This document shows positions 34,578 to 45,740 of a stretch of DNA of 64,000 nt, piece after piece. A program made the position numbers and the translations under genes. How positions within the stretch are numbered: the first letter of the stretch is position 1; each line of letters opens with the position of its first letter. The DNA lies in the NCBI GenBank assembly GCA_951802425.1, contig OX637794.1, positions 4,650,001-4,714,000 on the forward strand. Direction: 5' to 3'. Below the pieces are notes generated by a model, which was not told the origin of the DNA, did no database searches, and was given only the letters and a program-made list of their open reading frames with translations. This DNA comes from Clavaria fumosa (lineage: Eukaryota; Basidiomycota; Agaricomycetes; Agaricales; Clavariaceae).

Positions 34578-35650
34578 GACTTATATGACTCTAGAGCATC
34601 ACATGGCCAGCCTTTTTGCAAAGTTGAACAGCTGTAATTCAAATTGTTGAAACATTGCAACATTTTTGTTGCTCACTGTATAAGGTTGGGCTGCAGGAAT
34701 GGCTGCAGCTGAGGGAAAGGATATGGGACTCAAATCCTATCTTGGTTGAAATACATGGAGCTCGCAGAAGACTCTTGAGGAGGATAGTTGTGCTGGATCA
34801 ATGACCAGGAGGCTGCCTGAGAACAACACCCTGCACCCCACAGGCACTGCCATCCACCTGCCATGATGATCTGAGAACAGTACATTTTGGACACCAAAGA
34901 TGTGCCACTGCTACTGGCCCTAGAACCTGATGCACCATTGGCTGAGGAGAGACTCCGAGAGAGGGTGGTACAGGTGTTACATGGGATGGAGATGGATAGG
35001 AGGGCATCGAGAAGGCCCACCAGGACTGTGGGCCTAGAGAGGGGGACTATGTTACAAGGTAGACTGCTCAAACCCTACTCTACCCTATCACCCTCCCTCC
35101 TCAGCACCCTCTACCCCTACCAAGGATTTTCCTCATGCACTCAGGGGACACCCTTCTGCCCACCAGGGCCTGGATGCTTCTCTCCCTTGCAACCTTGTCC
35201 TTTTGGTGACCTTGTATTCATCTCCAGTATCATATTTAGCCTAGTTACCTTGTATTTTTGTAACCACCAACACAGACCAAGGAGTATATAAACAATGTAT
35301 GGTACTAGATGATACCTTACCTTGGAATTCTAGTGAATTCCACCCACTCCTTGGTCTTGCCTGAGCAAACTCACCCACCATACACATCCAAAGGTAAAGA
35401 CAGCCCAGCATGCCTTTACAAATTAGTCTTAGATGAAGACTATCCAATTTATGTTTTAGTTGTCTTATTTAAAGAGAAGTTTAAGGCAGATTCAGTAATT
35501 TCCCCTCTTTCTTATAAATTGTACAAGTAAGTCTACAGATAACCATGGCAAAACTTTACAGGTGACTGTACATGACATGCAACCGACTGATTTTACAGCT
35601 GTTTGTGCACCATATAGACACAGAACACAGCAAGGGTGTTGTGGTCGAGC
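34578..35650. other. non-coding interval, possible further LTR
   Basis: A purine tract (GAGAGGGGGACTA, ending 35048) is followed by TGTTACAAGG, and a TATATAA box lies at 35283. This suggests an LTR from about 35049 to about 35390, but the far end is not defined. No protein-coding sense is recognised. Confidence 0.35.
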
Positions 35651-36029
35651 CTAAATCGGATACGGGTAATTACGACGGTAGGGACAAGGCTTCGAGACAG
35701 CCCTGGAGAGGCAGAGGCCGGCATCTTGGTCGCGCAACAGGGTACCGTTGTACTATTGCAACTGAGTGTTACCGCGCGCATGCATGAGTGAAGGTCATTC
35801 GCACCTTGCCGTAATCACACTCGGCCGGCTTCCCACCCCACGGGTAACCACAGCGAATGACATTGGCATCCTGGACACCCGTAATGTAAGCTTGATTCAA
35901 TGGCGTTTGGGCTGTGTCGGTATTCGGACATCTGTATTCGCATGACGGTGGACCGTCAGGTATTCTGGCTCCCCTTCCAACGGCGACAGCGGTCACGACG
36001 ATGAACAAGATAAAGAGTGCGCGCAACAT
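35651..36029 (-). CDS. small secreted cysteine-containing protein (108 aa)
   Basis: Exons 36029-35805 and 35752-35651, with a 52-nt intron (GTGCGA donor, AATAG acceptor), keep phase and end at TAG. The first about 20 residues (MLRALFILFIVVTAVAVGRG) are a signal peptide. The mature part of about 85 residues has six cysteines, in CEYRC, RCGYP, ECDYG, GLCLS and PCPYR contexts. It probably acts outside the cell, as a cell-wall protein or effector-like small secreted protein. Without the splice the ORF ends in an unrelated tail, so the spliced form is preferred. No family name can be given. Confidence 0.65.
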
Positions 36030-36113
36030 CTTGATTGGCGAAGAGCGGTCGCAGAGAGGGAAAGATTTGGGGAGGGACCGGCGACACTGTTTTGGCCATC
36101 TCCAGCATCCGTC

Positions 36114-36122
36114 TTTATAAAA
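36114..36122 (-). promoter_or_regulatory. TATA box of the secreted-protein gene
   Basis: Minus-strand TTTATAAAG, 85-93 bases upstream of the ATG at 36029. Spacing and sequence fit a fungal TATA element with a short 5' leader. Confidence 0.5.
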
Positions 36123-36129
36123 TTTCCTC

Positions 36130-36775
36130 GTTCCGATTCCACGTGCAAATCGCAATGTGACGGCGCCCTTGAACTAGCCACGTGATGCGTTTCGTTGCGT
36201 ATACGGCTAGCCACTAGTCCCGAGTTAGACTGAGTCCGCCTTTACAGATGCCTATCTCTGTGTGGGATGACACTACGCCAAATAAGTCCCCTCTCGACGT
36301 GGATCTGCGACACGAGCATTCTAGAAGTCGACCAGGCAAAATAAGGACATCTGCGGGGGAAACGTCGGCTCACAGCAAGGGGCTTGTTGGATATTACGAC
36401 CGTCCGTGACCAGAGCTAGCGTGAGAGACCCCGATGAGCCAGGACCATTGCATTTTTCATCGTCGGTCTAAGTCTTCGACGTCAGCTGCTATGTCCATGT
36501 GGAATTGGAAAGAAAGATTGACCTGAGGTGCGCCAGAAACACTGGACCTTATACAGTAGGTCTTGAAATTGAAATAACAATTGTTGTGGTATCTCGACGA
36601 AACATCAGAGCTTTAGTGCATTTGCGATAGGTATAAACACAGTTATCGTCAGTCGTTGCTCTGGGTTCAATCAATCATATAATATATCCGCAAGCAGTTC
36701 CAATCTACAATATGCAACGCGCATTACAGTTGAGCATTCTCTAGGTGTGGTAGTTATTTGGGAATAGCTCTAAGA
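36130..36775. other. intergenic, no gene seen
   Basis: Upstream of the secreted-protein gene and downstream of the next minus-strand gene. No supported ORF. Confidence 0.5.
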
Positions 36776-37399
36776 TCAGCACTCGAGCCCCTGTTTTTGA
36801 TCCAGTGCCTCGGGTGTGGTCGTCGGTCCCTCTCTGGGATCCTTCCTCCAAATAGCACGGCTAGACCGGAATAGCCTACCGAGGTGCGAGAATGAATCTC
36901 CAAGTAAGTCTACGCCCGCGCAGGGACGCCGGCAGCGGTGCTTGTAGTGTTCACGCGCGTCGCCCTCGTCACAAGGAATGGTGCTCGAGCCGTGCTCAGC
37001 TTTTGGTGCCTGCCTCCCTTTTGCCCTTATTTTTTTCTTGCCGCGCTGCGCATCCTCTAAGTCCTCTAGGCCCTGTTTGTCATCATCGTCGACGTCACCG
37101 CCGTCGCCATCGTCCGATGCCGTGTACTGGCGGTCGATGCTAGCGCGCCGCCGGCGCATATGTATCGAGCGCCCCGCGACTCCCATGGGCCGCCCGGACC
37201 TGCGGCGCGTCGGCGGGACGCTCGGGAGCGGCGCAAACTTGACAGTCAATGGGGCTGACGGGGTGTGCGCGTCTGACTCGCGGTTGTCAGTCGAAGTGCG
37301 GGAAGGGCTGGGACACAGGGTTGAAGAAGGAGCTTCAGATGAAGCGTCGGTCGTCGAAGGGGACTCAGATTCTGGCGCGGGGTCGGGCGGTGCGGGCAT
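36776..37399 (-). CDS. basic, largely disordered conserved fungal protein (207 aa)
   Basis: Single exon, ATG at 37399. The N-terminus is Pro/Ser/Thr-rich. A central VKFAPLPSVPPTRRRSGRP-MGVAGRS block and a following MRRRRAS stretch are the recognisable core, then an Asp-rich run and a KKKIRAKGRQ patch. Near the C-terminus GDSFSHLGRLFRSSRAIWRK looks amphipathic. The core resembles a widespread uncharacterised Agaricomycete family (from memory). Possible nuclear protein. The antisense frames of this GC-rich stretch are also open but carry no motif. Confidence 0.55.
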   Translation of the reverse strand: MPAPPDPAPESESPSTTDASSEAPSSTLCPSPSRTSTDNRESDAHTPSAPLTVKFAPLPSVPPTRRRSGRPMGVAGRSIHMRRRRASIDRQYTASDDGDGGDVDDDDKQGLEDLEDAQRGKKKIRAKGRQAPKAEHGSSTIPCDEGDAREHYKHRCRRPCAGVDLLGDSFSHLGRLFRSSRAIWRKDPREGPTTTPEALDQKQGLEC

Positions 37400-38620
37400 G
37401 ATTTTTGGTCTAAAAACGAGTGTGTTTCGCCGCCGTAGTGGTGGTAGTGGTGGGGGTGGTGGTTGTTAGCGTTGAGTATAGAGAAGTTCAACAAGGTAAT
37501 TGGAAGAAGATGATGAGTAGTGCTTGTAGGCGTAAGAAATGCTAGTGTAACTGTGATGGCGACGACGACGACTTAAATGATCAGGGTTTGATCTGAGCCT
37601 TCTCACAAACGTCAATGTGTACATATTAAGTAGAACATCATGGAAGTGCCCTCTCCGTAACGACGGTCATCTCTGGGCTAAAGGAATACCCCGTCATCGT
37701 GGTTTATGAACGTGTGAGCACCACCGTTGAACGTCGAACGCCAGGCGCAGTGTTGGAGTTGACCAGGATGTCCGTGTGACCAAAAGTTCACTACCGTAGA
37801 CATACAAGTCGATGAGGAGACGGTGTAGACTGGTTACATTTTACAGATGGGCTACATTACAGCAGCGTCAGTCAGCATTGGACAGGTCTGCATGGTTCTG
37901 TGCGCTTCGGTTGACAGCTGCCTGATCTCAAAATCACGCCAAGATTTTCAACGACAGGATCCCCGTGATCATCGAGGAACCTTGGGATGGAAGTCTGCCA
38001 TGCAAGGATTATGTCCAATATCCTTGCACCGTATGAGATGATGCTGAGGAATGTCATTGCACAATAGTGCCAGAATCATCGGCTCTACGCTTGATTATGG
38101 CGGCGAACTGAATTGCCTTTCTATTGTGGATAGGCTGCCGAATCTGACAATGGAACAGAATCACTTAATCACCAGACGGCAGCACAGTCGTCGTTTTGTA
38201 CACTCTGAGATAACAAGACTGAGGAAGGCCGTCGTTGCGCGTTGCTGCATTCTATCCGGGTAGTAAATCAATGTAATCGGCTTTGTTCCGTAAATGGCTT
38301 TCCGCTCAACCACGCTCTCACTAGAACAAAAGCACAATTCACCGCGAATGGCAACCCGCCCGATGCCGCATGCTCTTGCCAGGTATAAAGAATTGTTCCA
38401 AGAGAAAATGGAGTCATCGTTTTTCTGTGGACGACCAACCCTTGCCACTCTCTGTCGAGCCACTCAGAGCCACTCGCGTCTCGTGTCTCTTCTCTTTCTC
38501 TCATCTCTTCTCGTTCTCTCAAGGTGCTGGAACACCGATACTACACGCTAGACGTCCTCGATCTTTTCTCCTAACATCTATACGTTTCTTATCTTTGACG
38601 ACTCGAGCCTACGGTTGACC
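37400..38620. other. intergenic, divergent promoter region
   Basis: No supported gene. A TATAAAG at about 38386 lies some 235 bases before the ATG of the next plus-strand gene, and CT-rich stretches at 38477-38520 look like a fungal promoter or 5' leader. Confidence 0.45.
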
Positions 38621-40016
38621 ATGGTCTCGACGCGCACTTGTAAGTGTTTCCTTTCTCCAATACTGGCAAACTCAAACTAATCCACGATGCAACAGGCATA
38701 TTTGTTGGCCTCAACGCCGTCCGTGTTTTGAGCATCGTCGCTCTTATCCTCGTCTTCGCGAGCAGTATTTACACCATCGCCATCGATGTCGACGCTGTCA
38801 ATAACTCTCTGGCCGCTAAACAGACCCTTACTAACAACACCCATGAGCTTGAGCCAGATTGCGAATATTTCCTGTGCGTTTTCATCCTGCCAGTCGGTAT
38901 CTTCCATATAAAACCCTCTGATTGTACGTGCGAATAGAGGAAGCACAGTGCCCAACCAGTCTGGTGGCCTCTTTTGGGCTGTCGTCAGTCGACTGCTTAC
39001 CATGTTCCAAGTTATCGTTCTCTTCTTTTCCGAGCTCGACCTGTTCCCGACTTTCTTCGATCGTTTCTTCCCCGTGCTCGGGCCTTCCTTTGGCCTCGGC
39101 GCCCTTGGTATCTTCCAATGCCTGTAAGTCGCCTAGTCGCCCCCCACCCACATAAAAACAGGGCTAAACTTATTTGTATCTCAGAATCAGCGCGACCATC
39201 CTCTCGCAGAACGTCGACACATTCACGCGCGTCGCCGCCTTTTTCCTTTTCGCGCTCGGATGCATTAACGTGCTGCTCGGACTTATCTTCTGCGATTCCG
39301 CCAAACGCAAGCGCGCCCCTGCCACATGGCGCGAGGACGCGCACGGTATCGTCCCCGCTGCGCGCGACCTCCGGCCGACCTTCGTGCGCCCCGCCTCGGC
39401 GGCGTTCGTGCGCGAGGCGCTCTCATTCCCAGATCGACGGCCCCAGCATCAACACTTGGGATCCGAATCCCACGAGAGCCACGACCCAGAGAAACAACTC
39501 GGCGCCGTGAGCACCGGCGGTGGCGGTGCCAAGGGTGTCCTCGACGAGAAGTTCGGCTATGGCGTGGGCGTCGGGTTCGGCTTTGGCAGGCTGGGTGAGA
39601 AGACCGCCGCGAGTCGAGGCTACGTCATCTCGAAGCCGCTCGAATCTCTCCCGCGCCATTCCCCGTCCCGCCAACAGCAGGCTGCCATCCTCCGTCCACC
39701 GACGCCAGAGCCTGCGTTAGCTACGCCGCCGCCTGCTCCGGAGCCGCGCCAGTCAGAGTCAGATTTTGGACATGGCCACGAAGACAGTTACGAAGAAGAG
39801 GGAGATGACGAACGACTGTCATTCCCACAGTCCCTATCGCACTACCCAGATACGCCGCCCAGGCTGCCTTCACTACAACCGCCGTCGCGCTCTCGCTTCT
39901 CGGAACCGTCCCGCTACTCCCAGCCGTCGGAGCCGCGCTTCTCGAGCAACTTGCCAGAGTTTCCGCCCCCTGGTATTGTCTTGCCTCTCTTTAAGTCCAG
40001 TGGGACGGCCCTTTGA
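38621..40016 (+). CDS. four-TM membrane protein, DUF7598-like (404 aa)
   Basis: Exons 38621-38639, 38696-38873, 38938-39123 and 39185-40016 keep phase and give 404 residues. Exon 1 encodes only MVSTRT plus one base. Four hydrophobic segments follow: residues about 8-35 (VLSIVALILVFASSIYTIAI), about 80-105 (VIVLFFSELDLF), about 115-130 (GPSFGLGALGIFQCL) and about 145-165 (VAAFFLFALGCINVLLGLIF). The long C-terminal half is cytoplasmic-type, Pro/Ser/Glu-rich and disordered. The layout matches the fungal DUF7598 membrane family (family name from memory). Role unknown. Confidence 0.75.
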
Positions 40017-40871
40017 GGGGCATGATTTTTTTCCCCTTTGGATGCCAATCATGATACATCATGACCGTTTAGTATGAATCCTCTTGGACACCGAACTTTT
40101 CCCCCTTCCCTTCACACTCTTTGTCTGTAGCACATAATTTCCTCGTGTATCCTCCTACTCTCCAACTCGGATACGGAATGTTGCTGATGTAATCATATAT
40201 TTGTGGCAGTTTTTTCCGGCTTCTACTTTTCCTTCCCAACAATCACAGCAGGCTCAAAGCTGCGAGGCTCGTTCCGCACAGGACTTCCCAGTCCTCTCTC
40301 ACGAGCGGGCTAAGGTCTGAGCTTTCTACCCATACAATGCCTCTAGCTGGGGCCGGTTCTAATCGACCGAGCGACATATCAGAAACACACCCGTTTTCTC
40401 ACTAATGCCCGAAGACCTTGACGGGGAGGGCGTGAGTCATCTGGGTTGGAACTTGTCGCATGGGTTGGGCATGGTCGGCTTTTCAGAGACGCTCTTTACT
40501 CGTATTCGGCGTCTGCCCCAGTCCTTGAGTTCACTTCGCGGCATGTGCATACCGTACTCCTCTTGTCCTTCTTGGATGAACAGAGAGACGGCACACAACT
40601 CGATTCAGACTACTCTTTGTCTGCTGTGCTTTTCCAATTTTTTCCTTTGCCTCTATGGGCTTTTTTGGATCGATGGATAGTTATGGATGGATTAGCGGGC
40701 ATCACTAATTGGCACAATAGTTGGCCTTAGCTATGATGGAAGATTTCTCAAGCGATTGTGTTATTCTAATTCAATTCAACTTTCGTTGTGGCACAAGGTT
40801 ATTCCAGCGGTGATTGACCGCAAAGTGATTGACCGCAGGGTTCATCACCCTTCTCTTGTCTTCATGCCTCC
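40017..40871. other. intergenic
   Basis: 3' region of the membrane-protein gene and promoter of the next gene. ORFs at 40405-40730 in two frames lack motifs and were not accepted. Confidence 0.5.
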
Positions 40872-43800
40872 ATGACCTCCATCGACCCTCCTTGGAGAGT
40901 AAAATGTAGGTCTTGTCGTCGTGCAATGTCGTCGTACTGCCCTCACATGATTTCCAAGCCCGACCATGTCCTTTTCATGCAACCGGCTCGTGTCTCTTCG
41001 GGACAGCCTGTAATTTCATCCACGATGCCCAGAGCAACCCGCAAGACGATCCTTACATTCGTCGTGCTACTCATGCGACTGTGACTGCTGTGCCCGCCCT
41101 CCCCAGCAGTGGCTTAAAAAGATCAAATTCCGTTAGATCTCCCCCTAGGTCTCCGAGGCTAGCGAATCTCCTCTTCGCATTAAAAGAGATCATCGGTGAG
41201 GACCAGGATGGTGGCGACGACGCCGAGGCAGAAAGAGCCTCTGTCATCACTGAAAAGGCCGAATTTACAGCACCACGTCCTTCCGTGACTCCTCCTCCCC
41301 ACACCATCCCTCATTCTTCTGACCATCCTACAGCCGACGACGGCCTCCCAGACGTTCAGGATGGCTTGCTGTCTCAAATAGGCCTTTTAGAAACTCATCC
41401 ACCATCGCTGAACGAGTCTCTCGAGTCCACCCCAGAGAGCCGCTTGTCCGATCTTCTTTCACCGTCCGACGCCTCATTATTTCCCAATGTCCCTTTCCTT
41501 CAGGACCCCGAGATTCTGCCGTTTGATTCAGGTTTCACAGAGACATGGATTTCCCCCTCTCGGCTTCGCACCTCTCCACCACCCCATAGCCCTCCAACCC
41601 CGTCTACGATCAATCTGTTCCCTTCGCCTCCGGCATCGCCGATGCTCAAAGCGCTTTCGTCTCCGCCGCGCGGATTGATTGCGCGAGTATCCACGGATGC
41701 ATGCGTCGGACTTCGCTCTGGTTTCATCGCGTCTCCGTACAACTGCGAATCCTCATCTTCATACAGCCCATCAACATTCTCTAGCGCATACGACCCGGAC
41801 GAGGAACATGCCGGGGAACGGACAACTAAACCACCCAAAAAAACACCGCTGTTGGCGGAAGATCATATTCCTGTTGCTGCAGCCTCTTCGCCGGTTCATA
41901 CTCAGATCGACGGTCCCACCGACGACACTTGGGCGGCCATGGGGCTCTTCGATTCTGAGTCAACGTCTGCGAGCTACGTCCATTCTGAGATATCTGACAA
42001 TGAATCTCGGCCCTACCTTCAAGACAAGGAGCAAGATGAGCTCTCTCCACTGTCGACCTACGACCCCCATGCGAACAACTCTCCTACAGCTCTGCCATGC
42101 CCGTCACGGCCGTTTATCTCAACGCCTTCGTCCTTCGATTCGTCAAGACAAGATTCCCTCAACGACTTGTACGATTCATATTCCACCTTTTCCTCTCCTC
42201 CAAGCCGTGATGCTCCCTCGCCGAGACCGTTAACATCCACTTCTTCAAGTGCATTGCACTCTAACGCAAGTCCCCGCATCACACTGCACATAAAATCCTC
42301 ATCAGCTGCGCCCTCGCCTTCTGGATCGGTGTCTTTATCTATTTACAATACAGAGGCATCTCCTCCCTCTCCGCCAGCACCTTCGGCTCACGATGATATT
42401 GATCCAACGGCTAGCGATGCCTCCCAGTTACCCGTGAACACTTCGGCAACTGTGGATGGACTCAGTCATGACTTGGAATCATCCACTTCTTCAAGTGCAT
42501 CGCACTCTAACGCAAGTCCCCGCATTGCTCTGCTCTTAAAATCCTCGTCAGTTGCGCCCTCGCCTTCTGGATCGGTGTCTTCCAATACAAAGGCATCTCC
42601 TCCCTCTCCGCCAGCACCTTCGGCTCACGACGATATTGATCTCACGGCTAGCGATGTATCTCAGTCACCCGTGAACACTTCGGCAGCTGTAGATGGACTT
42701 AATCATGACCCGGAATCTTGGCGCAAGCCCATTTTCGGGTTTCGGAAGTGCGCATCGGTAAGTGCGAGTTGTGATGTTCGCAGCCTTATGACACTTCGCT
42801 AAAGTCCACGGCAGGATCGCGCCATCAATTATTCCACGAGCCTTGATCGCCCCTCGAGGAGTCCACCATGTAGTCCATCAAGATTGTCGAGATCCATCCT
42901 CGAAGAGGCTGAGACCCCTGCGCGGTCTTTTTCAGCGTCACCCGAACAAAAACACCGTCCGACCAGCCACCTCAGGCCTCTCCGTCTTGTCAGTGGCGGC
43001 GATGGCGACCCACGATCGAACCTCTTGCGGCAGTCTCTTTTTCCCAGTTCTAGATCTGCAATATCTATATCGTCAATATCAAGTCCCCAACGGCCTAGAA
43101 TAAGTCAAGCGAGTACGTCCTCTTGCGTCAGATAATCTTACTCCATTTCATATTATCTTTTCCTGATCCAGGCCCAAGTATTACTCCCGTATCATCTGCA
43201 AGTGTATCATCATCAGAATCTAATAGTTACTCAGTGTGTGCTCTTGATGACATTCGCTGTGTCCTTCCTCTACTCACTGAGACTCCCAGCTTTCGTCTAT
43301 GCATACCTCGCCGATACCCCATCATCATCACAATATCTCAAACAAGTCTCTGCACCATACCTTGCCCCGTTCGAGGACGGGTAGTTTCTGCGACGCATAT
43401 CAACCAGCATCTGCACCGCTACCGTCTCTGCGACGGTGGCGCTCCAAAGGAAGCCAAATGTACGGCCGTTCAGGCCGTTATCCCAACCTTGCTACACTCC
43501 TATCGGATGCCGTTGTCTGCGAGGGATCCCCCCGGTTATCGGAAACGACACCTACCGGCGCTCCGGGAAGGGCTCTCGCACCCTCGCTATCACCGCAACA
43601 GCCCCGCTCGGCGCCCCTGACGCGGCCGCACACGACTGCGGCGCACGCGATTGCGACGCCGAAGCCGACACTGCTATTCGCGATCGCGAGCGACGACGTG
43701 CGGGAGGTGCGGCGGGTGCTGGAGGCGGGCGATGCGCAGCCCAACGACCAAGTGGGCCCGCAGTCGGCGCTCGAGTTCACATTGACCAACGACAAGCTGG

Positions 43801-45302
43801 TGAACAAGCTTGAGATTGTCAAGGCCCTTTTGGCGTTTGGGGCGGATACGTCAGTTCTGCGTCGTACCGCGCCGCCACCGCCCCCGTCATCGTCGCGAAT
43901 GGATGGTACTCGTCCTCTCTCACAGTCTCCATCGTCCGATGTGTCCGCTTCTTCTCTGCAGGAGGCACTCCCTACCGCCATTGCTCAAGACATGGACCCA
44001 GCGACTAGGTGTTTCCCGCTACTCTTGTTCTGAGATGTCCTGCTGACCCCGTACGTTTGCGAAGGTACTACATTGGCCGAGCAGAGGAAGCCCAAACGCG
44101 TCAGGCCGCTTCCCTCATTCACCGCTCCACTTTCCGGCCTTTGGGCCGGATCTGCTATGACCTCATCGGTCAGGATCGTGCACTAGAGCAGCTGTTCCGT
44201 GTCCTGAGCGTGCAGTCGCAACGTTTTTCCGTCGCTCCGATTGTCGTTGTGCTTTGTGGTACGGATTCCTTTAAGACATGTCATTCTGTATAAATGCCTG
44301 AATTCTTGTGTTTAGGACCCAATGGTCACGGGAAGAGCTTGTTGGCACATAGATGTACGTCCTGAGCAACCCAACGTTTTTGAAGCCGAGTTGATCGCTC
44401 CCTTTATTCTGCAGTTGGTTCCCTCCTTGATGTACCAACGCACACTGTGAATATGACGACTTTGCGGTCGACATGTGATCTATGGAGGTCATTTTCCATG
44501 AGCCCTTGTCAGGTAAAGCCTTCTCTTCACGTAACAATGGCGGAGTCTGATTATTACTTTTCTCTCTGACAGGCTATATCTGATCGAACACTGGCGCAAT
44601 TCTTGACTGAGAATAACTCCAAGCGCTGTGTGGTAGTACTTGACGTACGTTCTACTCCCATAATGAGTCTGAAACTTGCGCTCATTGCTCATCGTAGGAG
44701 ATCGATAAAACCGAGGACATCAAAACGCTTTCAGCTTTGTTGATGCCTTGGGAGTTCGGTAAGAATGAGTCCCGATCCTCGTGCTGAATTTGCTGTCCGC
44801 TGACAGATGATACTTGCAGGTCGATGTTCAGTCGAGGCGGGGAGTCCATATGTCGACACATCCAATGTGATATGGCTGTGCACGTCGAACGTTGGACAAG
44901 ACATGGTGTTTAGCCATCATTCCTCCCGGGAGACTCCTGACTCGCCCATGTCTCGGGAAGAATATGTTGAGCTCATGGCCATGTTGCGGCCTGTAGCATC
45001 CGAGGTTCTTGGCGTGAGTCGCGCCGACCTTTTTCCTCTCCCCACGGCGCGATCACTCATGTTGCGTATAGACACCGCTCATGTCACGCGTGACTACTGT
45101 GCTCCCTTTTGTCCCGTTTACGTGGGAGGAGAAGATGGCAATCGCGACAGAGGCGTTGTATTCCTTAGCTGGTGATATGGCACACAGCATGTCTCGAGAG
45201 GAGGTGGAGGATAAGATACGGACAGCATTGAAGTCGTACCAGCTGGGAGAGGGTGCACGGTCTTTGTACAGAGCTATCTCGTCACAATTGATCAACGGTT
45301 GA
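40872..45302 (+). CDS. CCCH zinc finger - ankyrin - AAA+ ATPase protein (1266 aa)
   Basis: Twelve exons: 40872-40905, 40959-42757, 42815-43112, 43172-43233, 43290-44008, 44065-44258, 44316-44354, 44415-44512, 44573-44644, 44698-44758, 44820-45013 and 45072-45302. All introns are 53-61 nt and all phases agree. Residues about 13-35 form a perfect C-x7-C-x5-C-x3-H finger, an RNA-binding type. About 700 Ser/Pro-rich residues follow with an internal repeat. Next comes an ankyrin-like block (LLFAIASDDVREVRRVLEAG ... KLEIVKALLAFGADTS), then a ClpB-like AAA+ module: Walker A GPNGHGKS, Walker B VVVLDEID, WLCTSN sensor, and a C-terminal TTVLPFVPFT / SMSREEVEDKIRTAL lid. The ankyrin-AAA part alone is a familiar fungal type, so two adjacent genes cannot be excluded, with the split within 43113-43460. 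The continuous splice chain favours one transcript. Confidence 0.7.
42234..42715 (+). repeat. internal coding duplication in the CCCH-ANK-AAA gene
   Basis: Two consecutive units of about 240 bases encode the same Ser/Pro-rich segment (SNASPRI-L, APSPSGSVS, SPPSPPAPSAHDDID, LPVNTSA/SPVNTSA). They are in frame and slightly diverged, so this is a recent tandem duplication in a disordered region. Confidence 0.85.
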
Positions 45303-45740
45303 TCATCTCCTCCTATTTGCTACTTTTCTTGGGGTGGTTTCTCGACCAGTGCACGACCAGCGGTTGTCGTGGCAACGGTCCGTTTTGCGCTTTATCGGAC
45401 AAGATCTCTAAAGGCACCACACCCGGCTTCTTCAACACCGCCGCTAAACGATCGCACAGTTAACTCGGATGTCGAGACTGACCCGTTACCGAAGCTTTGC
45501 TCTGAACTCTCTGGCTGCATTACGGCCGCATTACGGGTAGCCAACTATCGGTCGGACTAGCGACGCCCCCTGATACATCCATAACCATCTATCTGATTTC
45601 CAATCATGATCTGATGGTCAACCCTCTGCGAAGTACTTTTGACAACAAGTAATGTAGGGCCCGACTCTGAGCACCCACTCTCCCCCACCCTTGCTTCTTT
45701 TGTTCTTTTAACCTTGGGTAGCGGCGAGGCTGAGTCCATC
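45303..45740. other. intergenic or 5' leader
   Basis: No independent gene. An in-frame opening upstream of 45741 and a TTAACCTTGGGTAG acceptor-like site at about 45721 leave open a further 5' exon of the next gene. Confidence 0.4.

Noticed and set aside
34690..34745. tRNA-like stretch (GGACTCAAATCC)
   Set aside because: No complete cloverleaf: acceptor and T arms do not pair.
41500..42291. Minus ORFs of 74-112 codons
   Set aside because: Shadows of the Ser/Pro-rich CCCH-ANK-AAA coding exon.
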